A stretch of DNA of 39,053 bases from Candidatus Omnitrophota bacterium (GTDB lineage Bacteria > Hinthialibacterota > Hinthialibacteria > Hinthialibacterales > Hinthialibacteraceae). The DNA is taken from contig JABLXU010000052.1 of the NCBI GenBank assembly GCA_013177805.1, positions 1 to 39,053 of the forward strand, read 5' to 3'. Positions 1-8,144 of this stretch are shown here, piece after piece (position 1 is the stretch's first letter; every line of letters starts with the position of its first letter). Position numbers and translations under genes: made by a program. The notes under the pieces are model-generated. The model was not told the origin of the DNA and made no database searches. It saw only the letters and a list, made by a program, of their open reading frames with translations.

Positions 1-121
1 AAAGGCCATGTAGTTTCCTTACTGCACACGATGCAAAAACTGCCTCATTTGATTCAAAGTTTTTTCCGGCATCCTAAACTAAGCTATATTACAATGTAAT
101 GTCGGGATACTTACGTAAGGA
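1..121. other. Non-coding left edge with two small palindromes
   Basis: This stretch lies downstream of the first minus-strand gene. No coding region is supported. It holds two perfect inverted repeats: ATTAC-AAT-GTAAT at 88-100 and CTTACGTAAG at 110-119. Neither is followed by a T-run in either direction, so they do not look like an intrinsic terminator. They could be protein-binding sites or chance palindromes in AT-rich DNA. Confidence 0.35.
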
Positions 122-730
122 TTAATATGTCTCGTTTATATAGTAAAAGTGTTCGTAATTGTTTTCGTATTCTTTCAACCCATAAATTCCAACAATACCC
201 CGTTGCGCCGGTTGGATCTCCAAGATCTGTAGAATGTTTTTGGTTTCCACCGTGAATTGGCTGTTTTCCTGCAAATCATAGATCGTGGCAGTCTCTTTCT
301 TCTGGTCATGCTTTAACACAAACCGGCTGTTATTCAGAAAGGATATGGATTTATCATTGCATTCTTCTTCCAAAATAATTCGCTTGGTGTTCCAATCCAT
401 CACTGAAAATGTAACCGGGTGTTCCTTCGGCGTGATCAACACCTTGGTTTTGTCCGGCGAGAAGCGCAAGGTGGCGGGAGGATGGATCTCCCAGTGCTTT
501 TCCACAATGTGTGTTTCCGGATGGATCAAATAAATTGAACCCTCCCGGGCCAGGATCAGGGGATTCCCTTGTGGGTCGATCTCCAAATCGAACTCGGGTG
601 GTAAGCCGATTATGAATTCGCCGTTAGAAGAAGTAAAAAATTGGATTGTTTCTCCGGCTTGGGTAAATTCGATCAATACAGGCTGTATGAGTAGTGCAAA
701 CAGGGAAATGACGTTCCAAAATCGCTTCAT
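122..730 (-). CDS. Secreted beta-propeller-like protein, function unknown
   Basis: A 202-residue protein of no recognised family. It opens with a typical signal peptide: MKR, a hydrophobic stretch to about residue 20, then a likely cleavage near TQA-GE, so the mature protein should be periplasmic or secreted. The rest is rich in short beta-strand patterns resembling propeller blades (for example RFSPDKTKVL near residue 88), like the WD40 protein just upstream. It is too short for a full propeller, so it may be a remnant or part of a multimer. The start is well supported by GGAGGAG about 6 bases before the ATG. It is the last of three minus-strand genes for extracytoplasmic proteins. Function cannot be assigned. 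Confidence 0.7.
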   Translation of the reverse strand: MKRFWNVISLFALLIQPVLIEFTQAGETIQFFTSSNGEFIIGLPPEFDLEIDPQGNPLILAREGSIYLIHPETHIVEKHWEIHPPATLRFSPDKTKVLITPKEHPVTFSVMDWNTKRIILEEECNDKSISFLNNSRFVLKHDQKKETATIYDLQENSQFTVETKNILQILEIQPAQRGIVGIYGLKEYENNYEHFYYINETY

Positions 731-832
731 GCGGTTTCTCCTCCGATGCTCATGGCACAGATGAGGTCAGCTGCACCCAGAGTCACCCCTCATCCGGCCC
801 ATTCCCTTCGCCTTTTCCTGGGCATCTCGGTT

Positions 833-2818
833 TCAATACATCTCAAAGTCCTCGATCTCCGCGGGCTTGAGGATATGCTCCCGTACCTTCCAAACCTTGG
901 TCAAACCCTCGCTTTCGCTGGTGAGAAGCAAGGAACCGTCAGGCGATAGCGCCAGGCATTGCAAATCCTTGGCTTCGCCGTCGAGAATTTTGATGATTTG
1001 CCCCGCCGCGATATCCCACACCTCGGTGCCCGCGAAGAGATAATGCCCGTCCGGCGAGAGGCGCGCGGGGAGATGGATGAATTCGAATGTCTGCTCGATT
1101 CGCGCGGTTTGGGAATCCCAGATATAAGCGCGGTGATCGTTATCCGCGCTAAGCACCCGGCGGCCATCCGGGAAAAACCGGGCGTAAACCACTCCCGTGG
1201 CGTGGCCGACAAATTCGGACACCATCGCGCCCGTTTCCGCGTCCCAAACCTTGGCGGTTCCATCCCGGCTGGCGCTGACGATCCGCCGGCCGTCGGGGGA
1301 AAAATCGGCATACCAGACACTGTCCGTGTGGCCGCGGAGATCGCGAATCATACTATTTGTATCGAGATTCCAGAGACGAATTAGATTATCAAGGCCAGTT
1401 TCAAGAACTCTGCCGCTTGCGGTTAGAAAAATGTTTTGCCGGGAAATATTGACAAAACAACGATTATCCTGAGTTGAAGATTGGAATTTACCCAATTCCG
1501 CCCATGATTGCGTATCATACATAACCACTGTTGTACCCAATCCACGCAGGAAAAAGCGGCCATCCGTGGTGAACTGGTTGGTGCCATATCCCCGTAATTC
1601 ATTATCGATTTTCTGCCGGTACCAGGGAATGGCCATTTCCCAAATATCGAAATCCGTTTCGTTATCGAGGATGAATGTATATCCTTGAGGTGAAAAGGAA
1701 GCATCCTGAAAAGGCATGTGACGCAGTGAAATTTCCTGGACTATTGTTTGAGTTTCAAGATCGAGTGTTCTCAACAGGAAATTCTGCGAAAAATGGCTAT
1801 TCAAGAATTCCCGATAGACGATTTGTTTAGACTGGGGATGGATTGTCACCAGGTCAGCATATTCGGACAGTTGCACCGAGGGATCCGCGATGTTTGCATA
1901 TTTCGTTAAATCGTACAAGCTGGGAAGGGATATACGGCCGACGGCAAGCCATCGTTTATCGGAAGAAATTTGAAATTGAGCTGTGCCTTCATTCTCGGCA
2001 AATTCATTATAATGGCTCAATCTCTCCCCATTAACGGTATTCCAAATATAAGGCGCGTAACGAATACCGGTCCAACGGGAGAAATCGGATACGACACCGA
2101 TAAGGAGGCTGGCCGGCATGCCGAAAGCGGTAAAATCGATGCCGCTGCCACCCAAATCGTACGTATGATATTGCACATCTTGGAGCGGTAGTGATTTCAC
2201 CAGCGATCCATCAACCGTGGACCAATAGTTCAAATAAACCGAGCGCGTTCGATATGGATCGGCTGGATCGATCTCATCCGGAATAATACCCACCCAATAG
2301 GCATTGCTTGAATCAATCAATTGAGCGTTTATTCTTGGAAATATTTTCTCTTCATCTGTTTTTAAATTAAGCAGATGAGTTTGGTTGGTGGCCGAGTTAT
2401 ATCGATGATAGAAGAAATAGTTGCCATCCTCCGAAAAAGGATGATTGGGGAACACGGCGTCCTCAAACTCTTGGAGCTGGTTACCCGTCTTGAGGTCAAT
2501 CAATTGGCCTTGCCAGGGGTAATCCAGTTTATAAAGCAAGACCTTGAAACCAGAGGGTGATGTTTTGATGCGGGTGGAGAAAGATGCCAAATCCGTTTCA
2601 ATGATTTTTTCCAGTGAATTCGTATCGGCCTTGATCAAATCGAGATTCCCGCCGCTATCCAAGAGGATGAAATAACGTCCATCCGATGAATAAGACATAT
2701 CATTGATGTTTCCGAATGAAATGACCGATTCGCCATTGGGCGTATGGATGGATGACTGTATGATTGAGTGAATATTCATAAAAAGTACTTGGATTAAATA
2801 TAATGTAATTATTGTCAT
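833..2818 (-). CDS. WD40-repeat protein
   Basis: A 661-residue protein. The last 180 or so residues are canonical WD40 repeats: GHTDSVWYADFSPDGRR followed by SRDGTAKVWD, then a second GH...W/YIWD unit and a degenerate third ending in LTKVWKV. The first 470 residues show looser propeller-like strands (YSSDGRYFILL, FSPQGYTFIL), so two propellers are plausible. WD40 domains are protein-interaction scaffolds; no catalytic motif is visible. The N-terminus is weakly hydrophobic and may be a poor signal peptide. The start at 2818 has TGAGGT about 8 bases upstream. Base composition is split: the canonical WD40 end is GC-rich, the N-terminal two thirds AT-rich (see findings). The partner is unknown. 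Confidence 0.85.
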   Translation of the reverse strand: MTIITLYLIQVLFMNIHSIIQSSIHTPNGESVISFGNINDMSYSSDGRYFILLDSGGNLDLIKADTNSLEKIIETDLASFSTRIKTSPSGFKVLLYKLDYPWQGQLIDLKTGNQLQEFEDAVFPNHPFSEDGNYFFYHRYNSATNQTHLLNLKTDEEKIFPRINAQLIDSSNAYWVGIIPDEIDPADPYRTRSVYLNYWSTVDGSLVKSLPLQDVQYHTYDLGGSGIDFTAFGMPASLLIGVVSDFSRWTGIRYAPYIWNTVNGERLSHYNEFAENEGTAQFQISSDKRWLAVGRISLPSLYDLTKYANIADPSVQLSEYADLVTIHPQSKQIVYREFLNSHFSQNFLLRTLDLETQTIVQEISLRHMPFQDASFSPQGYTFILDNETDFDIWEMAIPWYRQKIDNELRGYGTNQFTTDGRFFLRGLGTTVVMYDTQSWAELGKFQSSTQDNRCFVNISRQNIFLTASGRVLETGLDNLIRLWNLDTNSMIRDLRGHTDSVWYADFSPDGRRIVSASRDGTAKVWDAETGAMVSEFVGHATGVVYARFFPDGRRVLSADNDHRAYIWDSQTARIEQTFEFIHLPARLSPDGHYLFAGTEVWDIAAGQIIKILDGEAKDLQCLALSPDGSLLLTSESEGLTKVWKVREHILKPAEIEDFEMY

Positions 2819-2877
2819 TGTATAACCTCAAATATGTGATATATTATATATAATTTTGAAATAATATGATTTTTGCA

Positions 2878-4776
2878 TCAAGATAGTAAAACAATATACC
2901 GTTTTACGATGATGGGAGGTGATGTCCTTGTGAATAATTTTACATATTCCCCACCGTATTTATCATCGCCGCTTAAATGATCTACCAATCTGATTGGAGT
3001 CTCATTGGATGGGATGTTTATTTGAATCCCTGTACCCCATTGTGGATTTTCTAAATTTTGGCTGATGTACAAATATGCAGCACGATTTATATCGTTCCAC
3101 GCAAGCATCAAGTAATTACCTCCTAAATGGCCATTTAACATCACATTACAAAGTACACGGTTTTCAGTTAGGTTTGTAATATCACCGATCAAAGAGGTAG
3201 ACAAGCCTCCAATACCATTTTGAGACCATTCTCCATCATAAAATTGCCTCCATGGACTTGAAGGATTGTTTGCTGAGTAACTTTCATCAACCAATGTGCT
3301 TGTAAGAACACGAGCAGCACAAATTGTCCTATTATATAGGTATTCCCCCCCTAATTTACTTTTAAGTGGCTCTATATAATATGATGTGGTTATCACCCAA
3401 TTTTTTTGAACATACCGTGTATAAAATAAATATGTATAATTCCCTGCTGTTATAACCGCAGGACTAGCAGCACCACAAACTCCATGGTTTTCTGTTTGTT
3501 GACCTTCTTTTTGAAAACACTCGATAATCGGGGATGCATTATTTATTGTCGAAGAGCTCAAATCCTGCGAACAACGAGCAAACGATAAATTGAAGGGATC
3601 ATTATTAGGCGACCTTGCATATCCTATTCTCGCATATACATAGTCATAACCTTCGGGTGTGATATTGTATCCTGCCAAAAGATTCGATAAAAATCCAGGA
3701 GTATTTATATTTTTAAACCAGTCTTCTACATGCAAGAAGGCGTGCACTCTTGTGTAACCACTATCGGTTGCAACAAATGCTGAATTTACGCCTGTGTATC
3801 CATTGTCCCAATTATATTTCCATGCCAAATTAGATAATGGATACGCCGGTCTATAAGGACGAATGGCCGAATACGGAGTAATATCAGACGATGTGGGATA
3901 GGGGGGATTCCCACGGAGTACACAATTTGGCATATTGCTTACTGGAATCGATGCCAAATTATTTGATTTATTGAGAAAATCGAGCATCAATGTGCCACTA
4001 TTCGCTGAACCATTGACAAACATATTCCAACTTGGATAGCCAGAATTAAAATATGCGTATGACCTGCTATTAATGCGAATTGGAGCAAAACCAGTATCCG
4101 GGTAAGATGTTAAGCCAGCGAAAGCGAATGAACCTTCTAAATATGGATCTTGATAGAGTCCATCTAGGAAATTTAATTTCATTTGTTGCACAGGATCATA
4201 TTCAGATAAATAGTTTGAATCAACAAAATGATAATCAAATGTAGATCCTATTATTTTTAATCTAGTCCAACGTACAAAATCTGTTTTAAAATTTTTATGA
4301 GAAAAATTCCAAACAAGATCTAATCTAATTTCACGGCCTGACCAGTCGGAAAGATTCACAATCGATGTATGAAGTGAATATTTTTCTATTTTTGAATCAA
4401 AGATATTTAAATCCTCTGGAAGAGACTTATAATTTTTAATTGTTTTCGATTTCACCCATTCATCTTGATTTAACTTATTCCTCTCAAATATTTCAACAAA
4501 ATATTCTTCATTATTTTGCATTATTTCATATGGGATTTCATAATCAATCTCCAATTGTATCCGTTTGAATTGTGGTATTAACACTTGATAAGATCCGCGT
4601 ACTTCTTGTATCGAATCCATCCATATGGGTTGATCAATGATTTCGATCAATGACCGGGATGAATCATCATCGATATACTCTTTGGCATCCGTAAAGTAAC
4701 CTTTTTTGATAATTTTTCTCACCCGGTCCACGCCGCCGATCGCGTCGCCATAAGTTCCGCCGCTTTGGGTAACCAC
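2878..4776 (-). CDS. Large secreted protein of unknown function, body downstream of an amber codon
   Basis: A 632-codon open frame. The GTG at 4776 is probably not the native start. It lacks a good ribosome-binding site, and the same frame continues upstream through one TAG (4795-4797) to an ATG at 4926 with a strong AAAGGAG and a signal peptide. Read through, the protein would be 682 residues. The body is rich in aromatic, Asn and Ser residues. It contains segments such as ASPAVITAGNYTYLFYTRY followed by ICAARV, and YLMLAWNDINRAAYLYIS, which recall blades of five-bladed-propeller carbohydrate-active proteins (GH32/43-like or DUF4185-like). That resemblance is an inference from pattern only. 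The gene is AT-rich compared with the rest of the window, which suggests acquisition. Confidence 0.7.
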   Translation of the reverse strand: MVTQSGGTYGDAIGGVDRVRKIIKKGYFTDAKEYIDDDSSRSLIEIIDQPIWMDSIQEVRGSYQVLIPQFKRIQLEIDYEIPYEIMQNNEEYFVEIFERNKLNQDEWVKSKTIKNYKSLPEDLNIFDSKIEKYSLHTSIVNLSDWSGREIRLDLVWNFSHKNFKTDFVRWTRLKIIGSTFDYHFVDSNYLSEYDPVQQMKLNFLDGLYQDPYLEGSFAFAGLTSYPDTGFAPIRINSRSYAYFNSGYPSWNMFVNGSANSGTLMLDFLNKSNNLASIPVSNMPNCVLRGNPPYPTSSDITPYSAIRPYRPAYPLSNLAWKYNWDNGYTGVNSAFVATDSGYTRVHAFLHVEDWFKNINTPGFLSNLLAGYNITPEGYDYVYARIGYARSPNNDPFNLSFARCSQDLSSSTINNASPIIECFQKEGQQTENHGVCGAASPAVITAGNYTYLFYTRYVQKNWVITTSYYIEPLKSKLGGEYLYNRTICAARVLTSTLVDESYSANNPSSPWRQFYDGEWSQNGIGGLSTSLIGDITNLTENRVLCNVMLNGHLGGNYLMLAWNDINRAAYLYISQNLENPQWGTGIQINIPSNETPIRLVDHLSGDDKYGGEYVKLFTRTSPPIIVKRYIVLLS

Positions 4777-4794
4777 CGTCCAATTCGATTCGGC

Positions 4795-4926
4795 CTAATC
4801 TTCGATCAAATCCTTGATCAGGCCGATCTGATGATCGATTAAGGCCGTATCCGGACTTTTAGCCATAATCCCGCAAGGAACCAATTCAATCAGCAACACC
4901 AAAAAGACGAACCATTTCCCCTTCAT
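4795..4926 (-). pseudogene. Signal-peptide fragment of the same gene, ended by in-frame TAG
   Basis: This is an open frame of 43 codons from ATG 4926 to TAG 4797-4795. It encodes a clear signal peptide (MKGKWFVFLVLLIELVPCG, then IMA) and about 20 further residues ending IKDLIED. AAAGGAG lies 7 bases upstream of the ATG. It is in exactly the same frame as the 632-codon body that follows (129 bases from ATG to TAG, 150 from ATG to the downstream GTG), so one substitution separates two halves of one gene. Confidence 0.75.
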
Positions 4927-5149
4927 GATGAATCTCCTTTTATGGTGTGTTATCATGAATATATATCATAATTTTGAAAAAAAGTCTCAGAAAAATAAAA
5001 AATTAGGAATACTAATAAATAAATAATATATAAATTCCGAAAAAATCGATGGTTACGAATGGTCTATTCAATCGCTCTGTACCCTTTCCGCCCGTATCCG
5101 GCTTATCCCCCTTTTCGGCTACAATCTGTGGCATAGCCCTGCCCAATCT
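4927..5149. other. AT-rich divergent intergenic region
   Basis: This separates the minus-strand secreted-protein genes from the plus-strand cofactor operon. The part up to about 5040 is very AT-rich and should hold the promoter of the minus-strand gene; an element at 4961-4984 resembles one upstream of the WD40 gene. After 5040 the composition turns GC-rich. A possible minus-10 hexamer, TACAAT at 5120-5125, precedes the HAD gene but has no convincing minus-35. The 10-mer CAATCTGTGG occurs at 5122-5131 and again at 5144-5153. Confidence 0.4.
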
Positions 5150-5155
5150 GTGGAA

Positions 5156-5884
5156 ATGACGGAATTCGGCAAATTGAATCGAGATAATCCTGCGGGTGGC
5201 CTTACTCCATCCCCCCGGAATACCATTTACTTCGTGGATTTCGATCACACCATCTCCCGCCGGGACGTGTGGGATTCCATCGTCAAGACCTGCGCCCCCG
5301 ACGTGTGGCTCCGGGTGATCCAGCGTTACATCCGCGGTGAAATCTCCTCCCGCGAGTGCAACCTCGAACTGGCCCGGTCCATCCGCGTGCCCGAGCGGCA
5401 GGCGCGCGAGCTGGCCGAATCGATCGGCATCGATCCCACGTTCCATGCCTTCGCCGATTGGGTGCGCGCCCACGAATCGCAAATGCTCATCCTGTCCGAT
5501 GGATATGATTACTACATCGATCTGCTGCTGCGGAACGAGGGACTGGAGGGCATCCCCCGGTACTGCAACCGCATGGTGTGGACGGGAGACAAAATTCAAG
5601 TAGAATTTCCCCTGTACCGGAAAGAATGCGAGCGCGATATGGCTCATTGCAAGTGCCAGCATGTCATTCCGGTGCAGGGATTGCGGCGGGTGTATATCGG
5701 GGACGGCGTTTCCGACACCTGCGCCGCGTCGAAATGCGACTTTGTGTACGCGAAACGCGACCTGCTCGGATTTTGCCTCAAGAACCGGATTTCTCACTGC
5801 CCCTTCGAAGACTTTCAGCGGATCATCGTGCGCGAGACCGAGTGGTTCGAGCAGGCACGCGCCGGAGCGAGAGAAGGATCATGA
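5156..5884 (+). CDS. HAD-superfamily phosphatase, MtnX-like
   Basis: A HAD-type phosphatase of about 242 residues. The nucleophile motif DFDHT (D28 and D30 from the ATG at 5156), the LSDGYDYY segment (motif II) and GDGVSD near 182-187 (motif IV) are all present, so it should be catalytically active. The overall pattern is closest to the MtnX/PSP-like HAD-IB group, which includes 2-hydroxy-3-keto-5-methylthiopentenyl-1-phosphate phosphatase. No other methionine-salvage gene is nearby, so that substrate is doubtful. Its stop overlaps the panB start (ATGA), so it is translationally coupled to pantothenate synthesis. GTG 5150 is an alternative start; neither has a good Shine-Dalgarno sequence. 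Confidence 0.85.
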   Translation: MTEFGKLNRDNPAGGLTPSPRNTIYFVDFDHTISRRDVWDSIVKTCAPDVWLRVIQRYIRGEISSRECNLELARSIRVPERQARELAESIGIDPTFHAFADWVRAHESQMLILSDGYDYYIDLLLRNEGLEGIPRYCNRMVWTGDKIQVEFPLYRKECERDMAHCKCQHVIPVQGLRRVYIGDGVSDTCAASKCDFVYAKRDLLGFCLKNRISHCPFEDFQRIIVRETEWFEQARAGAREGS

Positions 5885-6753
5885 ACGAAAAACGCGTCAC
5901 CGTTCCGATGGTGCGGGGTATGAAGAAAAAGGGCGAGAAGATCGTCATGCTCACCGCCTACGATTTCACCTTCGCCGCGCTGATGGATCAAGCGGAAATC
6001 GATATCCTTCTGGTGGGTGATTCGCTGGGCATGGTCGTCCAGGGGCATGACAGCACCCTGCCCGTTACCGTCGAAGACATCATTTACCATACCCGCGCCG
6101 TCAAGCGCGCCGCGAAACGCGCCATGGTGGTCGCCGACATGCCCTTCCTGTCCTACCAGATCACGCCGGAAGAGGCGGTCCTCAACGCCGGCCGGTTGCT
6201 GAAAGAAGGCGGGGCCGACGCGGTCAAGGTCGAAGGCGGCCGGACCACGGCCCCCGCCATCCGCTGCATGACCGACGCGGGCATTCCCGTGATGGGCCAC
6301 GTCGGCCTGGGCCCGCAATCGTGCAAGATGCTGGGCGGGCACAAGGTCCAGGGCAAAACGGCTTCCTCCGTGCGCGCCCTGTTGCAGGACGCCCTCGCCG
6401 TCGAACAAGCCGGGGCATTCTCCATGGTTATCGAGGCCGTGCCCTGGCCCGTGGCCCGGCGCATCACCGAGCGCGCGTCCATCCCCACCATCGGCATCGG
6501 GGCCGGTCCGTATTGCGATGGCCAAGTCCTCGTCTTCGCCGACATGCTGGGATTGTTCACCGCGTTTCAACCCCATTTCGTCCGGCGTTTCGCCCGGATG
6601 GGGGATGAAGCCGTCCAGGCCTTCCACGCATACCGGGAATCGGTCAGAAACGGCTCGTTTCCCACTTTGGATGAGAGCTACTCCGTGGACGATTCCGTCC
6701 TGCAAGTTCTGGATGAATTAACCAAACAATCCCCTGACACCCATTGGAGTTGA
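5881..6753 (+). CDS. panB: 3-methyl-2-oxobutanoate hydroxymethyltransferase
   Basis: PanB (ketopantoate hydroxymethyltransferase) transfers a hydroxymethyl group from methylene-tetrahydrofolate to alpha-ketoisovalerate, the first committed step of pantothenate synthesis. The 290-residue length fits the family. Signature segments are MLTAYDFTFA, LLVGDSLGMVVQGH with the metal-binding Asp, VVADMPFLSYQ with the second metal Asp, AVKVEGG with the active-site Lys, and VPVMGHVGL-like and IGIGAG segments. The start is the ATG at 5881, overlapping the stop of the HAD gene by four bases; the frame stays open further upstream but the family N-terminus begins here. panC and panD follow, so this is one operon. 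Confidence 0.97.
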   Translation: MNEKRVTVPMVRGMKKKGEKIVMLTAYDFTFAALMDQAEIDILLVGDSLGMVVQGHDSTLPVTVEDIIYHTRAVKRAAKRAMVVADMPFLSYQITPEEAVLNAGRLLKEGGADAVKVEGGRTTAPAIRCMTDAGIPVMGHVGLGPQSCKMLGGHKVQGKTASSVRALLQDALAVEQAGAFSMVIEAVPWPVARRITERASIPTIGIGAGPYCDGQVLVFADMLGLFTAFQPHFVRRFARMGDEAVQAFHAYRESVRNGSFPTLDESYSVDDSVLQVLDELTKQSPDTHWS

Positions 6754-6816
6754 CAATCCCGTCCCCTTCCGCTGTTCTTCCAGCAAACGGAGACATTTCT
6801 TCCGGGAGGCGCATCA

Positions 6817-7674
6817 TTGAAAGTTTTTGAATCCGTCGAGGAATGGAGAAAACACCGTGCCGGCCTGCCTCGCAATCTTTCCCTGGGATTCGTGCCCACC
6901 ATGGGGTACCTGCATGAGGGCCATCTCTCCCTCGTCCGGGCCGCGCGGCAGAATAACGACCGGATCGCCGTTTCCATTTACGTCAATCCTACTCAATTCG
7001 GTCCGAACGAAGACCTGGCGCAATACCCCCGCGACCGGAACCGCGACCTGGCTTTGCTGGAAAAAGAGAACACCGATTGGGTCTTGCTTCCCTCCGACGC
7101 GGAGATCTACCCGCCCGGCTTTAGCACCTACGTGGAACCGCCCGAACCCAGCCGCCTGTGGTGCGGCCAATCCCGGCCGGTCCATTTCCGGGGCGTCTGT
7201 ACCGTGGTCACCATTCTGTTCAATCTGGTGCAGCCCACCCGCGCTTATTTCGGCCGCAAAGACGCCCAGCAGGCCGCCGTCATCCGCCGCATGACCCAGG
7301 ATCTCCGCTTCCCCGTGGAGATCGTCGTCTGCCCGACCATCCGCGAACCGGACGGCCTGGCGATGTCCTCCCGCAATGTGTATCTCTCGCCCGAGGAACG
7401 GCAACGCGCCCTCGTTCTTTCTCAAACCTTGGCCGCCGGCGTTGAACGGTTTCGGGCGGGAGAACGCGAGGCCCGCGTGATTCTCGAATCCGGCACCCGC
7501 CAAATCGCGAATACTCCCGGTGTGCGGCTGGACTACCTTGGCATCGTGGACCAGAATACCTTTGCCCCGGTAGAAACCGTGCAACCCGGGAACTACATGA
7601 TTGGGGCTGTTTACGTGGGGAAAACCCGTCTGATCGACAACCGGGTATTCGAATCGCCGGGGGGGTGTGTTTGA
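6817..7674 (+). CDS. panC: Pantothenate synthetase
   Basis: PanC joins pantoate and beta-alanine using ATP through a pantoyl-adenylate intermediate; it is cytoplasmic and dimeric in the family. The 285-residue frame shows PTMGYLHEGHLSLV, with H33 and H36 forming the HxGH-type nucleotide site, then GPNEDLAQYPRD, FGRKDAQQ and the KMSKS-equivalent region AMSSRNVYLS. The start is a TTG at 6817, chosen because the protein then begins MKVFESVEEW, as the family does, and GGGAGG (6804-6809) lies at good distance. It is 63 bases after panB and 44 bases before panD. Confidence 0.97.
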   Translation: MKVFESVEEWRKHRAGLPRNLSLGFVPTMGYLHEGHLSLVRAARQNNDRIAVSIYVNPTQFGPNEDLAQYPRDRNRDLALLEKENTDWVLLPSDAEIYPPGFSTYVEPPEPSRLWCGQSRPVHFRGVCTVVTILFNLVQPTRAYFGRKDAQQAAVIRRMTQDLRFPVEIVVCPTIREPDGLAMSSRNVYLSPEERQRALVLSQTLAAGVERFRAGEREARVILESGTRQIANTPGVRLDYLGIVDQNTFAPVETVQPGNYMIGAVYVGKTRLIDNRVFESPGGCV

Positions 7675-7718
7675 CGTATCCCACCCCGTATTCCTTGAAT
7701 CCCCGAGGGCAGGCCAGA

Positions 7719-8105
7719 ATGCAACGCTTCATGCTGAAATCCAAAATTCACGAAGTCCGCGTCACCGGCAAGGATATCCACTACGCGGGTAGCCTGGAAA
7801 TCGACAAGGACCTGATGGAAGCCGCCGATATCCTCACCGGAGAAAAGATCGACGTGTACAACGTCACCAACGGCGCGCGCCTCAGCACCTACGCCATTCC
7901 CGGGCCCCGCCGCTCCGGGTCGATCTCGGTCAAGGGAGCGGCCGGCCGGCTCATGGAAAAAGGCGATGTCATCCTCATTCTTTCCTACGCGGCGGTGGAA
8001 GAGGACGAACTGGAATCCTATTCCCACCGCATCGTGTATGTCGATGAGAAAAACCGCTTGGTGCGCGTGGAAGACCGGACCGAGGAGGATTACATCGGTT
8101 CCTGA
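7719..8105 (+). CDS. panD: Aspartate 1-decarboxylase (pyruvoyl enzyme)
   Basis: PanD makes beta-alanine from aspartate. The proenzyme cleaves itself between Gly24 and Ser25, and Ser25 becomes the pyruvoyl group. With the ATG at 7719 as start, the sequence reads MQRFMLKSKIH and the cleavage pair falls exactly at G24-S25 (HYAGSLEID), which fixes the start. GAGGG lies about 9 bases upstream. Other family marks are VYNVTNGARLSTYAI (containing the Tyr of the active site) and the SVKGAAGRL loop. The 128-residue length is normal. No separate PanZ/PanM maturation factor is seen here. Confidence 0.97.
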   Translation: MQRFMLKSKIHEVRVTGKDIHYAGSLEIDKDLMEAADILTGEKIDVYNVTNGARLSTYAIPGPRRSGSISVKGAAGRLMEKGDVILILSYAAVEEDELESYSHRIVYVDEKNRLVRVEDRTEEDYIGS

Positions 8106-8144
8106 TCCGGCAAGATGGCCGGTTTCCGAAAGGCAAAGGGGATT

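Noticed and set aside
770..830. Pyrimidine-rich segment between the first two genes as a repeat copy
   Set aside because: It recalls the CCCTC-rich dyad but lacks both conserved 19-base blocks and a clear hairpin.
4795..4797. Amber codon as a recoded sense codon (pyrrolysine or genome-wide TAG reassignment)
   Set aside because: TAG ends several intact genes in the window (for example at 9809, 22688, 32432 and 36726), so TAG is a normal stop here, and no pyrrolysine gene is present.
6750..6778. TTGACA at the panB end as an internal promoter for panC
   Set aside because: The hexamer 17 bases downstream (TGTTCT) is a poor minus-10, and the short gap to panC fits co-transcription.
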